Source: Blasia pusilla
Lineage: Eukaryota; Marchantiophyta; Marchantiopsida; Blasiales
Assembly (NCBI GenBank): GCA_050084515.1
Contig: CM114274.1
Coordinates: forward strand, 38,316,001-38,380,000
DNA: 64,000 bases
Direction of reading: 5' to 3'
The position numbers were made by a program, and so were the translations under genes. This document shows, piece after piece, positions 24,233 through 37,600 of this stretch. The notes beneath the pieces are model-generated. The model was given only the letters and a program-made list of their open reading frames with translations, had not been told where the DNA came from and ran no database searches. Position 1 is the stretch's first letter. Every line of letters begins with the position of its first letter.

Positions 24233-27200
24233 ATGGAATATTCCTCAACAGCAATCACAAGCGAGAAGCTAGATAAGCAGAATTACAATGTCTGGAAGTT
24301 TCGCATGAAATTTTTCTCATGGATCAAGAATTATGGGAGCTTGTCACAAGTAATGAGGCCAAGCCAAAATGTGACTGAACAAACTTGAATGTTCGCGCGT
24401 GGAACAAACGCGCAAGGCAAGTAATCCACTACATTTCAATAACGATCGATTCGCAAATGATAGGTCATATTCAAGATGTTGATAGTCCGAAGGAGACCTG
24501 GGATGCATTAGAAAAGCTGTTACAGATATCTACAAAGGCCGGAAAGCTTCAATTGAAACAATAATTGAACAAAGTGAGGAAAGGATCGCTGAACATCAAT
24601 GATTATATTTTGAGTATCAGACATATCGTTGATCAGTTGAATAGCATTGGAGTGATAGTAGAAGATGATGATCTGATCTTGTTCTCTCTTCAAGGCCTTC
24701 CCAAGGATTACAAGTCCTTTTAGACCTCTATCTCTATGAGAGAGAAGTATCCAATTTTTCAAGAGTTAGTCTCACTGTTAATCAGTGAAGAGATACGCCT
24801 AGTAGGCAACGGTAACTCGTCTAGTCTGCTAGAGAGTGCGTTATTTGCAGGTTACAGATCAAACGGAGGCAAGGGTTGTGGTAGAAGCTTCCGTGGTCGT
24901 GGTGGATATCAAGCATATGGAGGAAGAGGCATTCAATATAATGTCACTCAATCAACTACAAACCAATACTAGACACAATCACAAGGTGGTGATGGTGGAA
25001 ACCGTTGGGGTCGAGGTCAACAACATAGGGTCCCTGGATCTTGCAATTACTGTGGGATAAAAGGTCATTATGCAAAGTTTTGCTTCAAGAAGAAGGCAGA
25101 TATGAGAATAGGAGCCTTACAACAACAAAACTATGTGGAGCAACAACACCAAGAGGGGTACCAAGAACAGAACATTCACAAACAGAGCATCTCTTGGTCA
25201 TGACTCATCATATGGGAGCAATGGTCAAGAGAGACTCGACAGTAGATTGATACATTGACTCTGGTGTATCAAATCACATGACCTCACAAGCTAAATGGTT
25301 CAGTAGTTTGGAGCCGGTGAAAGATCCTGCATTGTGCTCACATGAGATGACACTCAGCATCATATCACGCATATTGGTAAAGTTCCAATAGCATCAGATG
25401 GTCTTTGTGCTCTTGGAAATGTTCTCTATATTCCTACCATTGTAAGAAACCTCATCTCTGTAAGACAGATAGTATAACAGGGTTATCAAGGGAAGTTTAA
25501 CGTTAGATGGTTGTTTCGTTGAAACAATGGATGATCATACTATGATAGCCAAAGGAACTAGATCTGGAAAAATGTTCAAATTAGATGTTTCTATGCCAGA
25601 GATTCAAACAACAATGTATGGTCAAACCGGCCAACAAGTCACAGATCTAAATATGTGGCATGAAAGAATTGGACATATGAATCTTCAAAGATTACAGAGT
25701 CTTTCATCATCTAATATAGTAATAGGACTCCCTAAATTAGCGAGTCTTGCTACGTTAGAGGTATGTCCTACTTGCCAATTTGGAAAACAAACTAGATTTC
25801 CTTTTCCAAAGCAAGATAGAAGAGCATCTAGGATATTGGAGTTGATCCACAATGATGTGTGGACAACATGACAATATAGCCTTAGTGATTACCACTACTT
25901 TGTTTCATTTATTGATGACTTCTCTAGGTATATATGGGCATACTTTCTGAAAGCCAAGTCAGAGGTATTCTCAGTGTTCCAAACATTAAGAGTTCTAGTA
26001 GAGAAGCAAACTGGATGACACATTTTGAAATTGCGTTGTGATGGAGGAGGAGAGTATCTTTCAATAGAGTTTGATGATTATTTACGTCAGAATGATATCC
26101 AACGTCAAGTAATTTACCGTTACACTCCACAACAAAATAGAGTGGCTGAGAGGAAGAAATTGACATATTGCTGAAGCGGCACGAACTATGTTGAATGAGA
26201 AGAACATGCCTAAGGTGTATTAGGCAAAGCCTATAGCATGTGCAGTCTTCTTAATCAACCGAACTCCAACAACATGAGTTCATGATAAAACTCCATTCGA
26301 AGTCTTCACAAGAAGTAAACCTGAGTTCTCCTTCTTGAAAGTATTTGGCTATGTTTGTCATGCTCATGTTCCTTTTGAGAGACGTCAGAAATTAGACCCT
26401 AAGTCTGAAAGATGTATCCTCATTGGCTATACTGATGGAACTAAGGGATATAAGTGCTACATTCCATCCTCTAGGCAGTTTATTATTAATTGGGATGTTG
26501 TCTTTGATGAGCTTAAGTCATGGTATGCTCCATCTGAGCCTATTCCACCTCTAACTCGTCTATTGAGGAGGAGAATATGACTGTAAACCAACGGACATTG
26601 TCTTCAACTTCCCCAAGTACTAGTGCACAACTAGGAGAGGTTCTAGATTCATCAGTTAAATCTATGAGTCCATGGACGGAAAGAGTACGTATTCAGTCTG
26701 TTGACACTAGTCAGAGGTCGAGTCAAGTGTTAGAGGCATCTACCTCTAAACAACAACTTCGTAGATCAAGTAGAGTTACACATCCAGTTCATAGATTCAT
26801 AAATGAAGATTTCCTTGTGACACATCATGCTTATATGATGATTATCCTTCAAGAATAAGAGCCGAGTTGTTTTGAAGAAGCTCCAAGTAAAGTCGAATGG
26901 ATTGAAGCTTAGGAGGAAGAGCTTGCTGCATTAAGACATCAACAAACATGGGAGCTGGTTGGTATACCTTCCGGTAAGGAAGCTATTGGTTGCAAATAGG
27001 TTTACAAAATCAAGCGCAATCAAGATGGTACAATTAATAGCTACAAAGCGAGATTGGTGGCTAAGAGCTATGCACTACAATATGACATCGATTATGAGGA
27101 AATATTTAGCCATGTTGCAAAGATGGCGACTAAGAGAATAGTGGTTGTAGTTGCAGTAAGTAAGAAGTGGCTATTACATCACATGGAAATCAAGAATGCC

Positions 27201-27808
27201 TTCTTGAATGGAGATCTATACGAGGAGGTATATACCACTCAACCACTTAGATACGAGCATCCCAAGTTTCCATTTCGCATATGCAGGTTGAAGAAAGCTC
27301 TATACGGGCTCAAACAAGCTCTAAGAGTTTGGTAAGGCAAGATTACATTCGTCTTACAAGAGTTGGATTTTAGGATATGTGATTATGACTCCTAATTATA
27401 TGTCTTAAGAGGACAAGATCATACGGTTCTCATTGTGTTGTATGTTGACGATCTCCTAATTAGTGGGAATATTGAAGAAATAGTACAACAAGTCAAGCTT
27501 AAATTACAAGCAGAATTTGATATGAAGGACTTGGGAGAATTCCAGTACTTTCTTGGTATTGAGTTTATCAAGGTTAGAGAGAGCATGTGGTTACTACAAC
27601 AACAATATGCTCTTCATATGCTTTCAAAATATGGTATGACGACTTGCAAGCCAATCTCTACGCCGTTGGACCAGAGTGTGAAGCTAAGAGTGGATGAAGG
27701 AGAGTTGCTTGTAGATACTAATATGTACAGACGCATGGTTGGAAGTTTGATCTATCTAACTATAACCAGACCAAATTTGAATTATGTTGTTGGCCTAGTC
27801 TGGTTATA
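24233..27808 (+). pseudogene. Copia gag-pol relic lacking RNase H
   Basis: Frame-broken homology begins at an ATG at 24233 (gag with a KLDKQNYNVWKFRMK segment). It continues through the CCHC knuckle C-x2-C-x4-H-x4-C (about 25042-25083), protease YIDSGVSNHMT (about 25251), and the integrase zinc region (WHERIGHMN ... CPTCQFGK, about 25654-25790). The integrase core keeps its D, D and E neighbourhoods (NDVW, CDGGGEY, AERKK). Reverse transcriptase follows (ALYGLKQA, then YVDD at 27441). Homology stops after a YLTITRPNLNYVVGL segment near 27800, where the RNase H domain should start. Internal stops interrupt nearly every domain. Confidence 0.9.
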
Positions 27809-27860
27809 GTCTGGTTTGAGATGTTTAGAAATGATTTAGGCGTTAGTGATATAGATATGA

Positions 27861-27873
27861 GTTTGAGAGGGAG
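27861..27873 (+). other. Polypurine tract
   Basis: GTTTGAGAGGGAG lies immediately upstream of the 3' LTR, where plus-strand DNA synthesis is primed. Confidence 0.75.
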
Positions 27874-28303
<430 letters not shown>

Positions 28304-30727
28304 ATGACCATAAACATCGCAAAATCCTCAAACACTAATCAAGTTCCAAATTCTCTTGGCAATAAACTCTCATGGGACTTTAGCTCCTCTAAAGTCTTAT
28401 TTTGCATTGGATCTTAGTTTATTGGGTCATGACCCTCATCACATGAAACGCCTAACCTTGCTTGCGTCTCATATGTCATGTCTCATTCAAGAGAATTCTC
28501 CGATGTTCTTCCATCCTAGCGTGAGCTTACTAGAGTTTAGAGTTTTGATGTTTTGAATTGGTGCTTGTTTGGGTACGAGGGTTTTGCGACAACTTTCCAA
28601 GGTTGGTTCACATTCCCATGGATTAAAAAAAAATCAATACCAATTGAAAGTAATTGTGTTGGAGAATCTGCTATTATAATTGCTATGTGTCCATATAGAC
28701 TCTCTATTAAGTTTTTTTTTTGGTTTTCTAAATTTTTTCCACTCATCTCCTATCAAATGGATTGATATGCCTATCTTTTAGGTATCACATGTTGCATTCT
28801 GTGTGTCATTTTAGTCTTCAGGTCGAGTTAGTCATGTTCAAATATTTAATTGCACAATCTTCACATAAATATAAGCAAGGAACATGAGGGCCAAGTCTTT
28901 TTGTCTTGAGATGATATAGAAGTGATTTTAGTCTCATGGTGAAGTTAGTCATGTTGCAATTAACATTTTTAACATCTTTATTATAATCAAATATTCGGCT
29001 CAAAGTTTGTACCAATATAAGTTCAGGATGAGAGATAGTTAAACTTGAACGCGTCTTGTTCAAAGATTAACCTTCACAAAATTGGCTTTTTTTTTTCCTT
29101 GTGTTTAACATGTTAGGTACTTTATGCTTCTTTTGTTACGAATCTTATGGCTCTCATTTTTATGTCTACTTCCTATCAAGATCAAGGAAAATATACATCA
29201 AGGGTACTAAGTTTGAAAATAATGTTTTGGTTGTCCGAGAGAGAAAAAATACAGGGGATGTAGTTTTCCTTCTTAAATTTGAGTTCCTTTGGGATGATAA
29301 AAGTGGCCCCAAATCATCTTCGGAGGATTCTCAATCCCAATCATAACAAGGACAAAAGCTATCATCTCTGGACCTTAAGATTAGATGATACGATGGATAT
29401 CCTTGTGGACACTTCTTGCTCTTCCACATACATGGGGTCCTCAAATTCAACTAATTTTAAGTGTGATGAGGATAGTGATACTAACATGTACCATAAATAC
29501 ATGTTGGTGCACAATAATGCATATATGGTCAAGGCTTAAGCGTGGTTGCTTCAACTTTGTCATAAATTTCTTCTTCAACCTGCCCTCCACCTTATTTAAA
29601 TGATTAACATGCATGAAACTCCCTCCCTTGTATGAGTTGGTCTACAGTATCAAAGACCACCCCATCTTCCTTACAAGCATAAAGAAATTGCAAGTGTTGT
29701 TGGTTGTCTAGTTCGTTATTGCACTTGATTAAGTGGGATATCGTGGAAATGGCATTTGTTTAGCACATTTCGTGTTCTCATGGGATATCTAAGGTGCGTC
29801 TATGATCAATTTCACTCACTTTTTCTTAATTGCATTTATAGACAGATTGGCCGACCAAGTCAAGTGTCAAGATTGAGTCAAGCGTACTAGGATTTCTTCC
29901 AAATTTCATCATTGGGTTTTCTAGGATATATGGCTTAATTGATGGTATCCTCTTCCCCTTTAGTTAAAGACTACGACATTTCGAGGAAAACATAGTATGA
30001 TAAGAAAAAGTGGTTATTGCGTAAATGCACAAGTGGTTTGGAATTATCGAAGAACAATCATTTTTTTTCCACAAATTTGGCTAGTCTTTGAGATGTTATT
30101 TCCTTACTACACTAAAGTTTCATACAAAGTTTTGACGTTTGGCTCAATGAGAGATACATGTGGATCTTTTCAAGAGAAATTTTGGTTGAATCGATCTAAG
30201 TTGTGGAGAAAAAGGAGTGTTTTTGGGTACCTAAGGTGAAGTTTAGTACATAATCGAGAATAACATATACTCATCCCTCCCAAGCGTGATTCCCACATTT
30301 AGGATGGCCTCTCATGATATAGATAAAGAGAACATTTACTTGAGTGTTGTATTAGCATCCTCAAGTCAAAATGATATTCACTTAAGGAGACTTGAAATTA
30401 GTTGAAGAATAACATAATCAACAATTATTCAACTTGTTTCAACATTGTATCATCTTACACAAATTTGTGCTCAATCAAGGAGAATTATGGGACAACTAAG
30501 ATGAGGAAAACTTAGCAAAATTGAAGATGAGAATGTGTGATGAGAGAGCCACGTGTTATTTCCAAACTAATCTACTATTACTATGATACATACGATACGC
30601 AGGCTGCAGTCCTACTTATCGATGTTACCTTTGCTATGATATCATGCTTGCCCACTTGTTGTTTTAGTTATTCTCATCCTAAATATTGAAATATACTTAT
30701 AAGGTGGAATAACTCTTACAATATACA
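28304..30727. other. AT-rich gene-free stretch
   Basis: Frames of 60-90 codons occur, for example around 29279-29539, but none has recognisable motifs, and no splice pattern links them. It is probably decayed repeat DNA. Confidence 0.3.
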
Positions 30728-30942
30728 TCTATACTATAATTTGCAGAGTGGTCTATACTATGGTTCTGACATGACGACACTTGTAGAATGTGACACTTGT
30801 TCCTACAAACCCTATGCATATTTTAGGTAGAGGCGTATAAGCATGGGGCAGGGCGCGTATTCACAAGAGGGCATATATGCATAGGAGGGGGCGTATATGC
30901 ATGGGACCGTGCATAGCACGGTTCGTCACAGGCACTAACTAG
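30728..30942 (+). mobile_element. 215-bp non-autonomous Helitron
   Basis: The 5' end TCTATACTATAA fits the plant Helitron start and follows an A. The 3' end has a clean GC-rich hairpin, CCGTGC-ATA-GCACGG (about 30907-30921), then 17 bases ending ACTAACTAG, followed by T. This is the textbook A|TC ... hairpin ... CTAG|T structure. A short internal repeat of GGGCGTATATGCAT type precedes the hairpin. No coding capacity. Confidence 0.8.
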
Positions 30943-32640
30943 TTAATGATATAAATGGAATAGTGATGACTTGAAAAACCTAAAATTCACAAAGTTGCTT
31001 GTTGTGCAATTTGATCGTGATTATTTTCAACCATTACTTTTCATAAGGACCATATAAGGAGTGTGATGAATTTTCTATAACCAAAAATTGCTTAAGATTA
31101 TCCTTTCACAAATGTTCCGTGGCCAAAAATGGATTTTGGACACATGGCACAAGAGTATCTACATATGTAATATAGGATCAAGATAAATATTTTCCCATAT
31201 ACCTTGAATCATGTATGGTGGAATGTGAAAACCCTTCCATGGACATGGGTTGTACATATTATATAATTTTATCCATATTTTAAAGAAATTAAGGGTTGAT
31301 GCTATTTAATTTCAATTCATGTACTTTGGTTTTCACGAGGTTGTAGAATTAAAAGGAAATAAGACTAAAAAAAGAAAGGAAATAAAGTCTAAGGAAAAAA
31401 GATCACAAGGAGGGGAAAATGTATGAATGAAAACATTAGGGGCTAGATTTTTCATTTAAGGAACAACATATATTACATTCAATATTAGAGTAAATAGTAT
31501 ATGAGGAAATTAATCCATAATTTAAACCATCATGAAGTGCAATTTTCAGAACTCTAACAAAAATAATAAGAAATCTCATTCTATATGGGATATTGTGATG
31601 TTCATTTCATCCTTAAATCTTGAAATGAAGTGAAGACACAAAAGATTCCACCACAAGAAAAAAAAAGGAGTTTTGGAGAGAGTGGGAAAGTTGGATTTTT
31701 TTGATTGAAGGTCAACGTTCACAATTTTTGATTTTGAGAATACAAGTTGACAACAACGACAATGTAAGTGAACACACCCAAAATGTGAGCGCACCTTTAA
31801 AGTAAGGGAATGAATGAAGCATAAACATAGAGTTAAGCTATGCTTGATTGTTGTTAAGGTTGTGGATTACTAGGATTCAAGTAAAAATTAATCGTCATTC
31901 AATAAAAATTATATCCATACAATTACAACTAACTTACATCGACTACTTGCATGTTAAAATTTAGGATTGGGACATGTTTATGAATATTGAAAAATGGGAG
32001 TTCTTCAACTTTTTTCCATTGTTGTACTTTAAGATTTATTGGTCTTTTCATTTATAGTTTTTGTTTCCACCTCCCAAACCCAAAACATCGCACCTACATT
32101 GCGTTACAAGTATATACTTTTAACACGGATAACTTCTTGATTGATCAACATCCTCTTTTCTTGACATGTGGGGACCGAGAAACAATAGAATGTTTTCTAA
32201 AGGCACATAATAATACTTGGGTAGCAAGAAAACAATCTCACCGGGGAAAAGTGTAACACAAAATGGAAGTGAAACACCCCTCGATGAATGAGGTGGCACA
32301 TTATCATATAGTGGAAACGACTACTAGACACAAGCCTTCCTTGTAAAGCATGGGGTCGCCCAAGGGCCAATCTTGCTATGACTGAAGTTTGTGGGTATAC
32401 ACGTACACCTACCGTGTTAACTTGGGCTTGATTCTCCTAGGAGTTGAACTTTTGTAAGCATAGGAGCACAAAGCCTCAATGGCACAAAGCCTCTTTTTCC
32501 ACATGAGAACAACAATATGGGGTGAAATCAAATAGATGTAAAAACTCCCCATTTCTAAATATTTATTAACATTTTAGGATATATGAGCCTCCATTTCCAC
32601 AATCCAGCTAAAAGGCCTCGGAAAATAAGAAATAAAGAAC
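30943..32640. other. AT-rich gene-free stretch
   Basis: No coding or RNA feature is supported. Composition is uniformly AT-rich until about 32640, where a GC-rich islet begins upstream of the IPC synthase gene. Confidence 0.3.
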
Positions 32641-34668
32641 GCGTTGCGGAATTACGGTGGGCCACCACAGGATCATATATCCACACACGGAGACGAGACG
32701 GGTTTCAAGACCATCCGCCGAGTCCGTCCGTCCCTCTGTCCGTTCGTTCGACGGAGGCGCACAGGCGAGCGCCGGGAGGCTCCGGGCGAGTTCCCGGTGG
32801 AGCCAGTAGAATAGCGGGCGGCTAAACTGGTGGTTCCCGCTCGAAGGCTCCGACAGTTAACGGGTATTCCGTTAAACGTTCTCACGTGCTCCTGTAGTGT
32901 AGCGCTTAAACTGATCTTAAACTCCTCGCTCCCTCGCGTCCCGTCACCGGGCCTGTTGGTGCCTGCCTAACGCCGAGTGTTCCGATTCGGCGGCACCTTT
33001 AGGCATCCCGTTACGTTTAGAGGGCGGCCCCAGGCCCCGAGCCCTCCAGGTCCTTAACGGGCAGGAGAGACCGGCCGATAGATCAAACCTCAGAAAGAGA
33101 GGGACTTCCTGAGAAGAAGAAAGAGGGAGGGAGGAAGAGACTGCCGCTGACAATTCGAGCATTGCGGAAGATTTGGGAGAGTGCTGGTGAAAAGGGGCTC
33201 ACTGCGGTTTCGGAGTGGCGGAGTGGCCCCGCGCCGAGGACGAGTGCTAGAGGATGATTTTGAGCCTGATTCTGGTGGAATCCGAGAAGAATCCTCTGGG
33301 GAAGGCTGTTTCTTCGTTGTCGAGTACTCGGTGGGAGTGCGCGGTGCGCTCGGGGGCTGGCGTTTCGGGTAGTTTGAATGTGGATTGGTCATGGTCGGGA
33401 CGACGAGGGACGCGGAGATTGGATCCAGTAGGGAGTGGATCTCCGAGCAGAGCAGGCTTCTCGTGCGGTTTGGTGCAGTCGTTATGAGCAGCTCGGATGG
33501 AGTGATGGTTCCTGTATTTTAGCAACGATAGTGGAAGATGGAAGGCAAAGTGTACCGCGCACGAGGGAAGACACCGGTTTTCTGGAAGAGAAATGTTGTG
33601 CAATTAGAAGGTGTGGAAAATCGGAGGCCGGGGTTGACTTTGGTCCTGTGTTATCTCTATTGTGTGTTTCACCGGTGCCCGGTGTGTGTTTCTAGTTTGG
33701 TATGGATGAGCACGCGATCGGTGGTTAATGGTATTGGTCGCAGTCGTGTGCATCTTGCGTCTCGCTGCGGATGGTGACATCTTTCCGCTGATCGATGATG
33801 GGAGGCTTGTTTAGGACGGAGAATTGGAAACAGTACTGCAGTTGTCCTCAAGTTCAAGTTATATCCTTACCTCTCGTCGCGCCACTCGAAATCCAAGGGT
33901 CGTCCGGCTCGCCCTTGGGGCTTATTCTCCTTGCGCCCGGTTGTCAATGGAGAGCTCACGTTTAGGAATTCTGAGAGAGGTTTCAGTAGGTGAATTTTCT
34001 CCTCCTGCAGCGCGATCAAGGCTTTCTAGTCCTTGAGGTGATCAAATGGTTGCGGTTTGCACTGTGTTTGCTACGTCAGTGTTTGTCTCCCACTCCAGAG
34101 GGTCTTTTGAAGCCGTCAATGATGTGTGTTCCTCTGTCTGTTGTCAGGTGAAATGCCGTTAGGCGAGGGACGATAGAGTCAACAAATCCGCAGTGCCCAC
34201 GACTGTTCATTTTGTGGGATAGATCCAAGAGCAGAGCCACACAGCCCGCGAGGATGCCTCCTTACGTTGCGCGCGAAGCGTCCAAGGTCTTGTCTAGGAG
34301 CCGTGTGCAATTTTTTTAGTCTTGCCCAAATTGGATTCGTACCAGTTTTGTAGAACTGGTGCGAGTGGTGAAGTTCTTTTCTACGTTTTTGCGGTCGAGC
34401 CGAGGTTTTGGTCAGCATCTAGGGGCGTCATAGGGGATATTAGATGAGAACGCAGTGTAGCAAGAAATGCATGAGGTCAGCACTCGGGACCAGAGATGCT
34501 TGAATGGGAGGAATTGAATGCAAGAGCTTCGAAGGAGGTTTAGTCTGCAGGTTCAGGCTCACTTGCTATGGTGGGATTGAGCGAGTACTATACTGCAGTG
34601 TAGAATCCTGCAGAAAGTAGATTTCTTGTTCTGATGGTTGGCGGGTACAGATATACAGGAGGATAGTT
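32640..34668 (+). promoter_or_regulatory. GC-rich upstream and probable 5' UTR region of IPC synthase gene
   Basis: GC-rich sequence starts abruptly at about 32640 and runs to about 34000, where it meets the coding exons. Start site and leader introns cannot be placed. A candidate upstream coding exon begins at ATG 33538 (MEGKVYRARGKTPVFWKR), which loosely resembles the family's amino terminus. I could not find a donor whose phase joins it cleanly to the 34651/34669 exon. Confidence 0.4.
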
Positions 34669-37600
34669 ATGGAGACAATTGTGGAGTGGCCTCTTCTCCT
34701 AGAAAAGTGGAAGTTTCTCTTCTTCGGATTGGTCTTCCAGGTTAGCTACGTTTCTCCCTCAACAGTTCAGTTCTTCTCCTTCAAAGATATAATGATGTCA
34801 GTCGAACAATTTGCTCCCCACACATGTCGATTCGTTCAACCTAGTGTCGAATTGCGTATTCGTTTTAAAATTTTCAACTTATGCCTGATGAGCTAGAGAA
34901 CTTCTCTGCCAGTATTTACACGGAGTGGCAGCACGGATCGCCCATTATCTTCATCGACCTGGGCCCATCCTACATGATGTCGGATTTGAACTTCTACCTG
35001 TACGTTTTGGTCATCCGCACCTCTCCGTTTTATTTCTGAATTTGTTCGTCTCAACGCACACCTTTCACCAAATATTGTAGGTGCGATCAACCTCGGAGTT
35101 TGTTGATGAATGCAACTAATATACCACTCAAAGGAATCTCAAAAGCCTAGCATGAAGCTTTTACTATTATGCCCAGGTAATAGTTTTGTGGCAGTCGGTA
35201 GGCCTCAGATCCAGCATGATGATATGGCTCATATTTGCTTGGAGAAATCTCCAGAAGCCTTGGAGTTGCCTTCTGTACCTTTCAAGATTGGGCTTGATAC
35301 TTCTAGCTCTTGTGGGATAATTTTTCTGCTCGGTGTATCTTCCACTTCCAGTGTTCTGGCTCTCACAGCATCTTAAAGTGAGTTAGAGGTATTACTTTTG
35401 TTCTGGATTATGTGCTTTGTTCCAGTGCCTATTCACACGTTATTTCTCTCTACTTGCTCCTGGACTCTAAATGAAGTTATGCTTTAGCCCTTGATGGTAG
35501 GATTGTCTGAATCTTAGCCTTGCTTTGTGGCTGCCTTTGACAAAAAGTCTGATGGATAACTATCCCTCCTTACAAACATCAGGAACAATCTGTCAGCAAG
35601 AGGGTTTGTGCTGGAACAGTTCATCCCTAACACATCTTGTGTTGGCTGCCATTTGCCTGACAGGAGCTTGGACCTGAGAAAGCTTGGATCAGCGAGACTG
35701 TCTTCACATTTATATTTACTTCGTTTGTATTGGTGAGTATCTCGTAGAAAATCAGAAGCTAAACGGGTTTTACCTTATTGCTGTTTGGCCATAAACACAT
35801 AATTAAGCCCCACTCCTCTCTCAGTTCAATTTCTATGAGAGCTTCATGAGCTCATTCAATCCTTTTCTCAAGTTAAGTGCCAGGACGCTCAGTTAGGTAG
35901 GTAGCATATTTCTGTAAACGTGAATTCTCTGATTTGACTCAGACATATCCAACAAAAGGTGGTATGGAGTTTTGTGCCTGCATGATGTTGACTTTCCAAT
36001 TGTATGGAGTATAGATTCTGGTATGAATATTATCCTGTGCTGAGACCGTGATGGTGGTGTGAAACACAGTGGACCTTCCACCCATTTGTGCTGGCCAACA
36101 AGCGCTTTTACACTGTCTATCTGTGGTTCAGAGTATTTGCAATGCTAGTGGTAAGTCCGTAATAGTCTCAATCTCCTTTTCGGGTTTTTATTCTGCTCAT
36201 TGAAATTCTTCTATTATGTCTTTGAAATCTCGAGTGAAGGAAAATGAGTTGAAACGGACTTGTGTCTTGTCTGATGTGTTGTGTCCTTGTACTCATTCAC
36301 AGATTGCGCAGTCTTTGAGAGTGGTGTCATTTATTGTTACGCAACTACCAGGTCCCAATTATCACTGTCGTGAGGTAGCCTCTGCTTTTCCTTTGTAACT
36401 CTTGAACTATTGTGGAGTTGGGAGGGGCTTAACAAAGGATAGAAGCTGTTGCTGTTTTCTCAATTGAATTAGTGGCGGTGATACCTGGGCAGTTTGGAAG
36501 CAGGAATGGCTTATTTTACCATATGATTCAGAAATACTATCTATCCAATTCTGTATAATCTCATATAATGTCTGAGATTTCAGCTTTGTGAGAATCTTTT
36601 TTGGTTGGCCACAGGGATCTCCTGCTGCAACTCTGCCACCTCCAAAACACATAAGTGAAATCCTACTTCTAAATTGTGAGCTTCCCTCAAACTTATCACA
36701 TGGCGAGTTTTGATTTGCATCTTCTGGTTGCGAATTTGAATATCCTCTCTAGTTTCTATCTTTTGATATTTTGGGGATCAATAAAACATCAAGTAGATCT
36801 TCGGTCAGCAGTATGATTGTCATAAATCCAGTATACACCCTGCACGTGATGTTGTCTCTGGCCCGACTGTCCTAATCATGCTTTTGTTATTGGTTTATTC
36901 AGTTCCCTATGGAGTGATCTATGGATGTGGGGACCTTATATTCTCATCACATATGACATTTGCACTTACATTCGTCCACACTTACGCGAGATATGGCAGC
37001 AAGAGGTGGGTCTTTGTCCCTGCAAGATTTCTTGACATTGTAGTTGGTAGCGTTTTTTGTATGAAATGCATAATGTAGTAGGTGTTGCATTCCATGTTCT
37101 AGACACGAGGAAATATACACAATAACTCTGTAATTCAATCTCTCTACATTTTTAGAATTTTAAAAGGGAGAACGTTGTTCTGGGGGTCCTTTGTTCACAA
37201 TTACTGTTGTTCCTAATGGGTTTGTGGGTTTCCCAGGTGGATCAAAAGAGCAGCATGGGTTCTAGTTGTCATTCAAAGCTTGCTCATTGTTGCGTCACGG
37301 AAACATTACACAGTGGATGTTGTGATTGCTTGGTAAAGTCCAATCTGCTCTTTACATCTCACATTTGGCCTGTATACTATCTGGTCACGTTCAGGACTTT
37401 GTTTAGACCATGGGATATGCTTTTGTGTGTAGGCCTGTCGTGCGTTTGCCTAGATGTGATGGTGAGTCTAAGAAGATGCAAATTCTAGAATAGTGTTGTT
37501 GGCTGATTATCCTGTCCATATGGCTAGAGTTTGCTACTTTGTTTCTTTTGCCATTGGGGTGTCATTATGTGGGTTTCATCATGTGCTCCTTCTCAACTGT

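Noticed and set aside
32583-33695. Several Arg/Pro/Ser-rich frames upstream of IPC synthase
   Set aside because: They lie in a GC-rich promoter-like islet on both strands and have no domain; only the 33538 candidate was kept, as uncertain.
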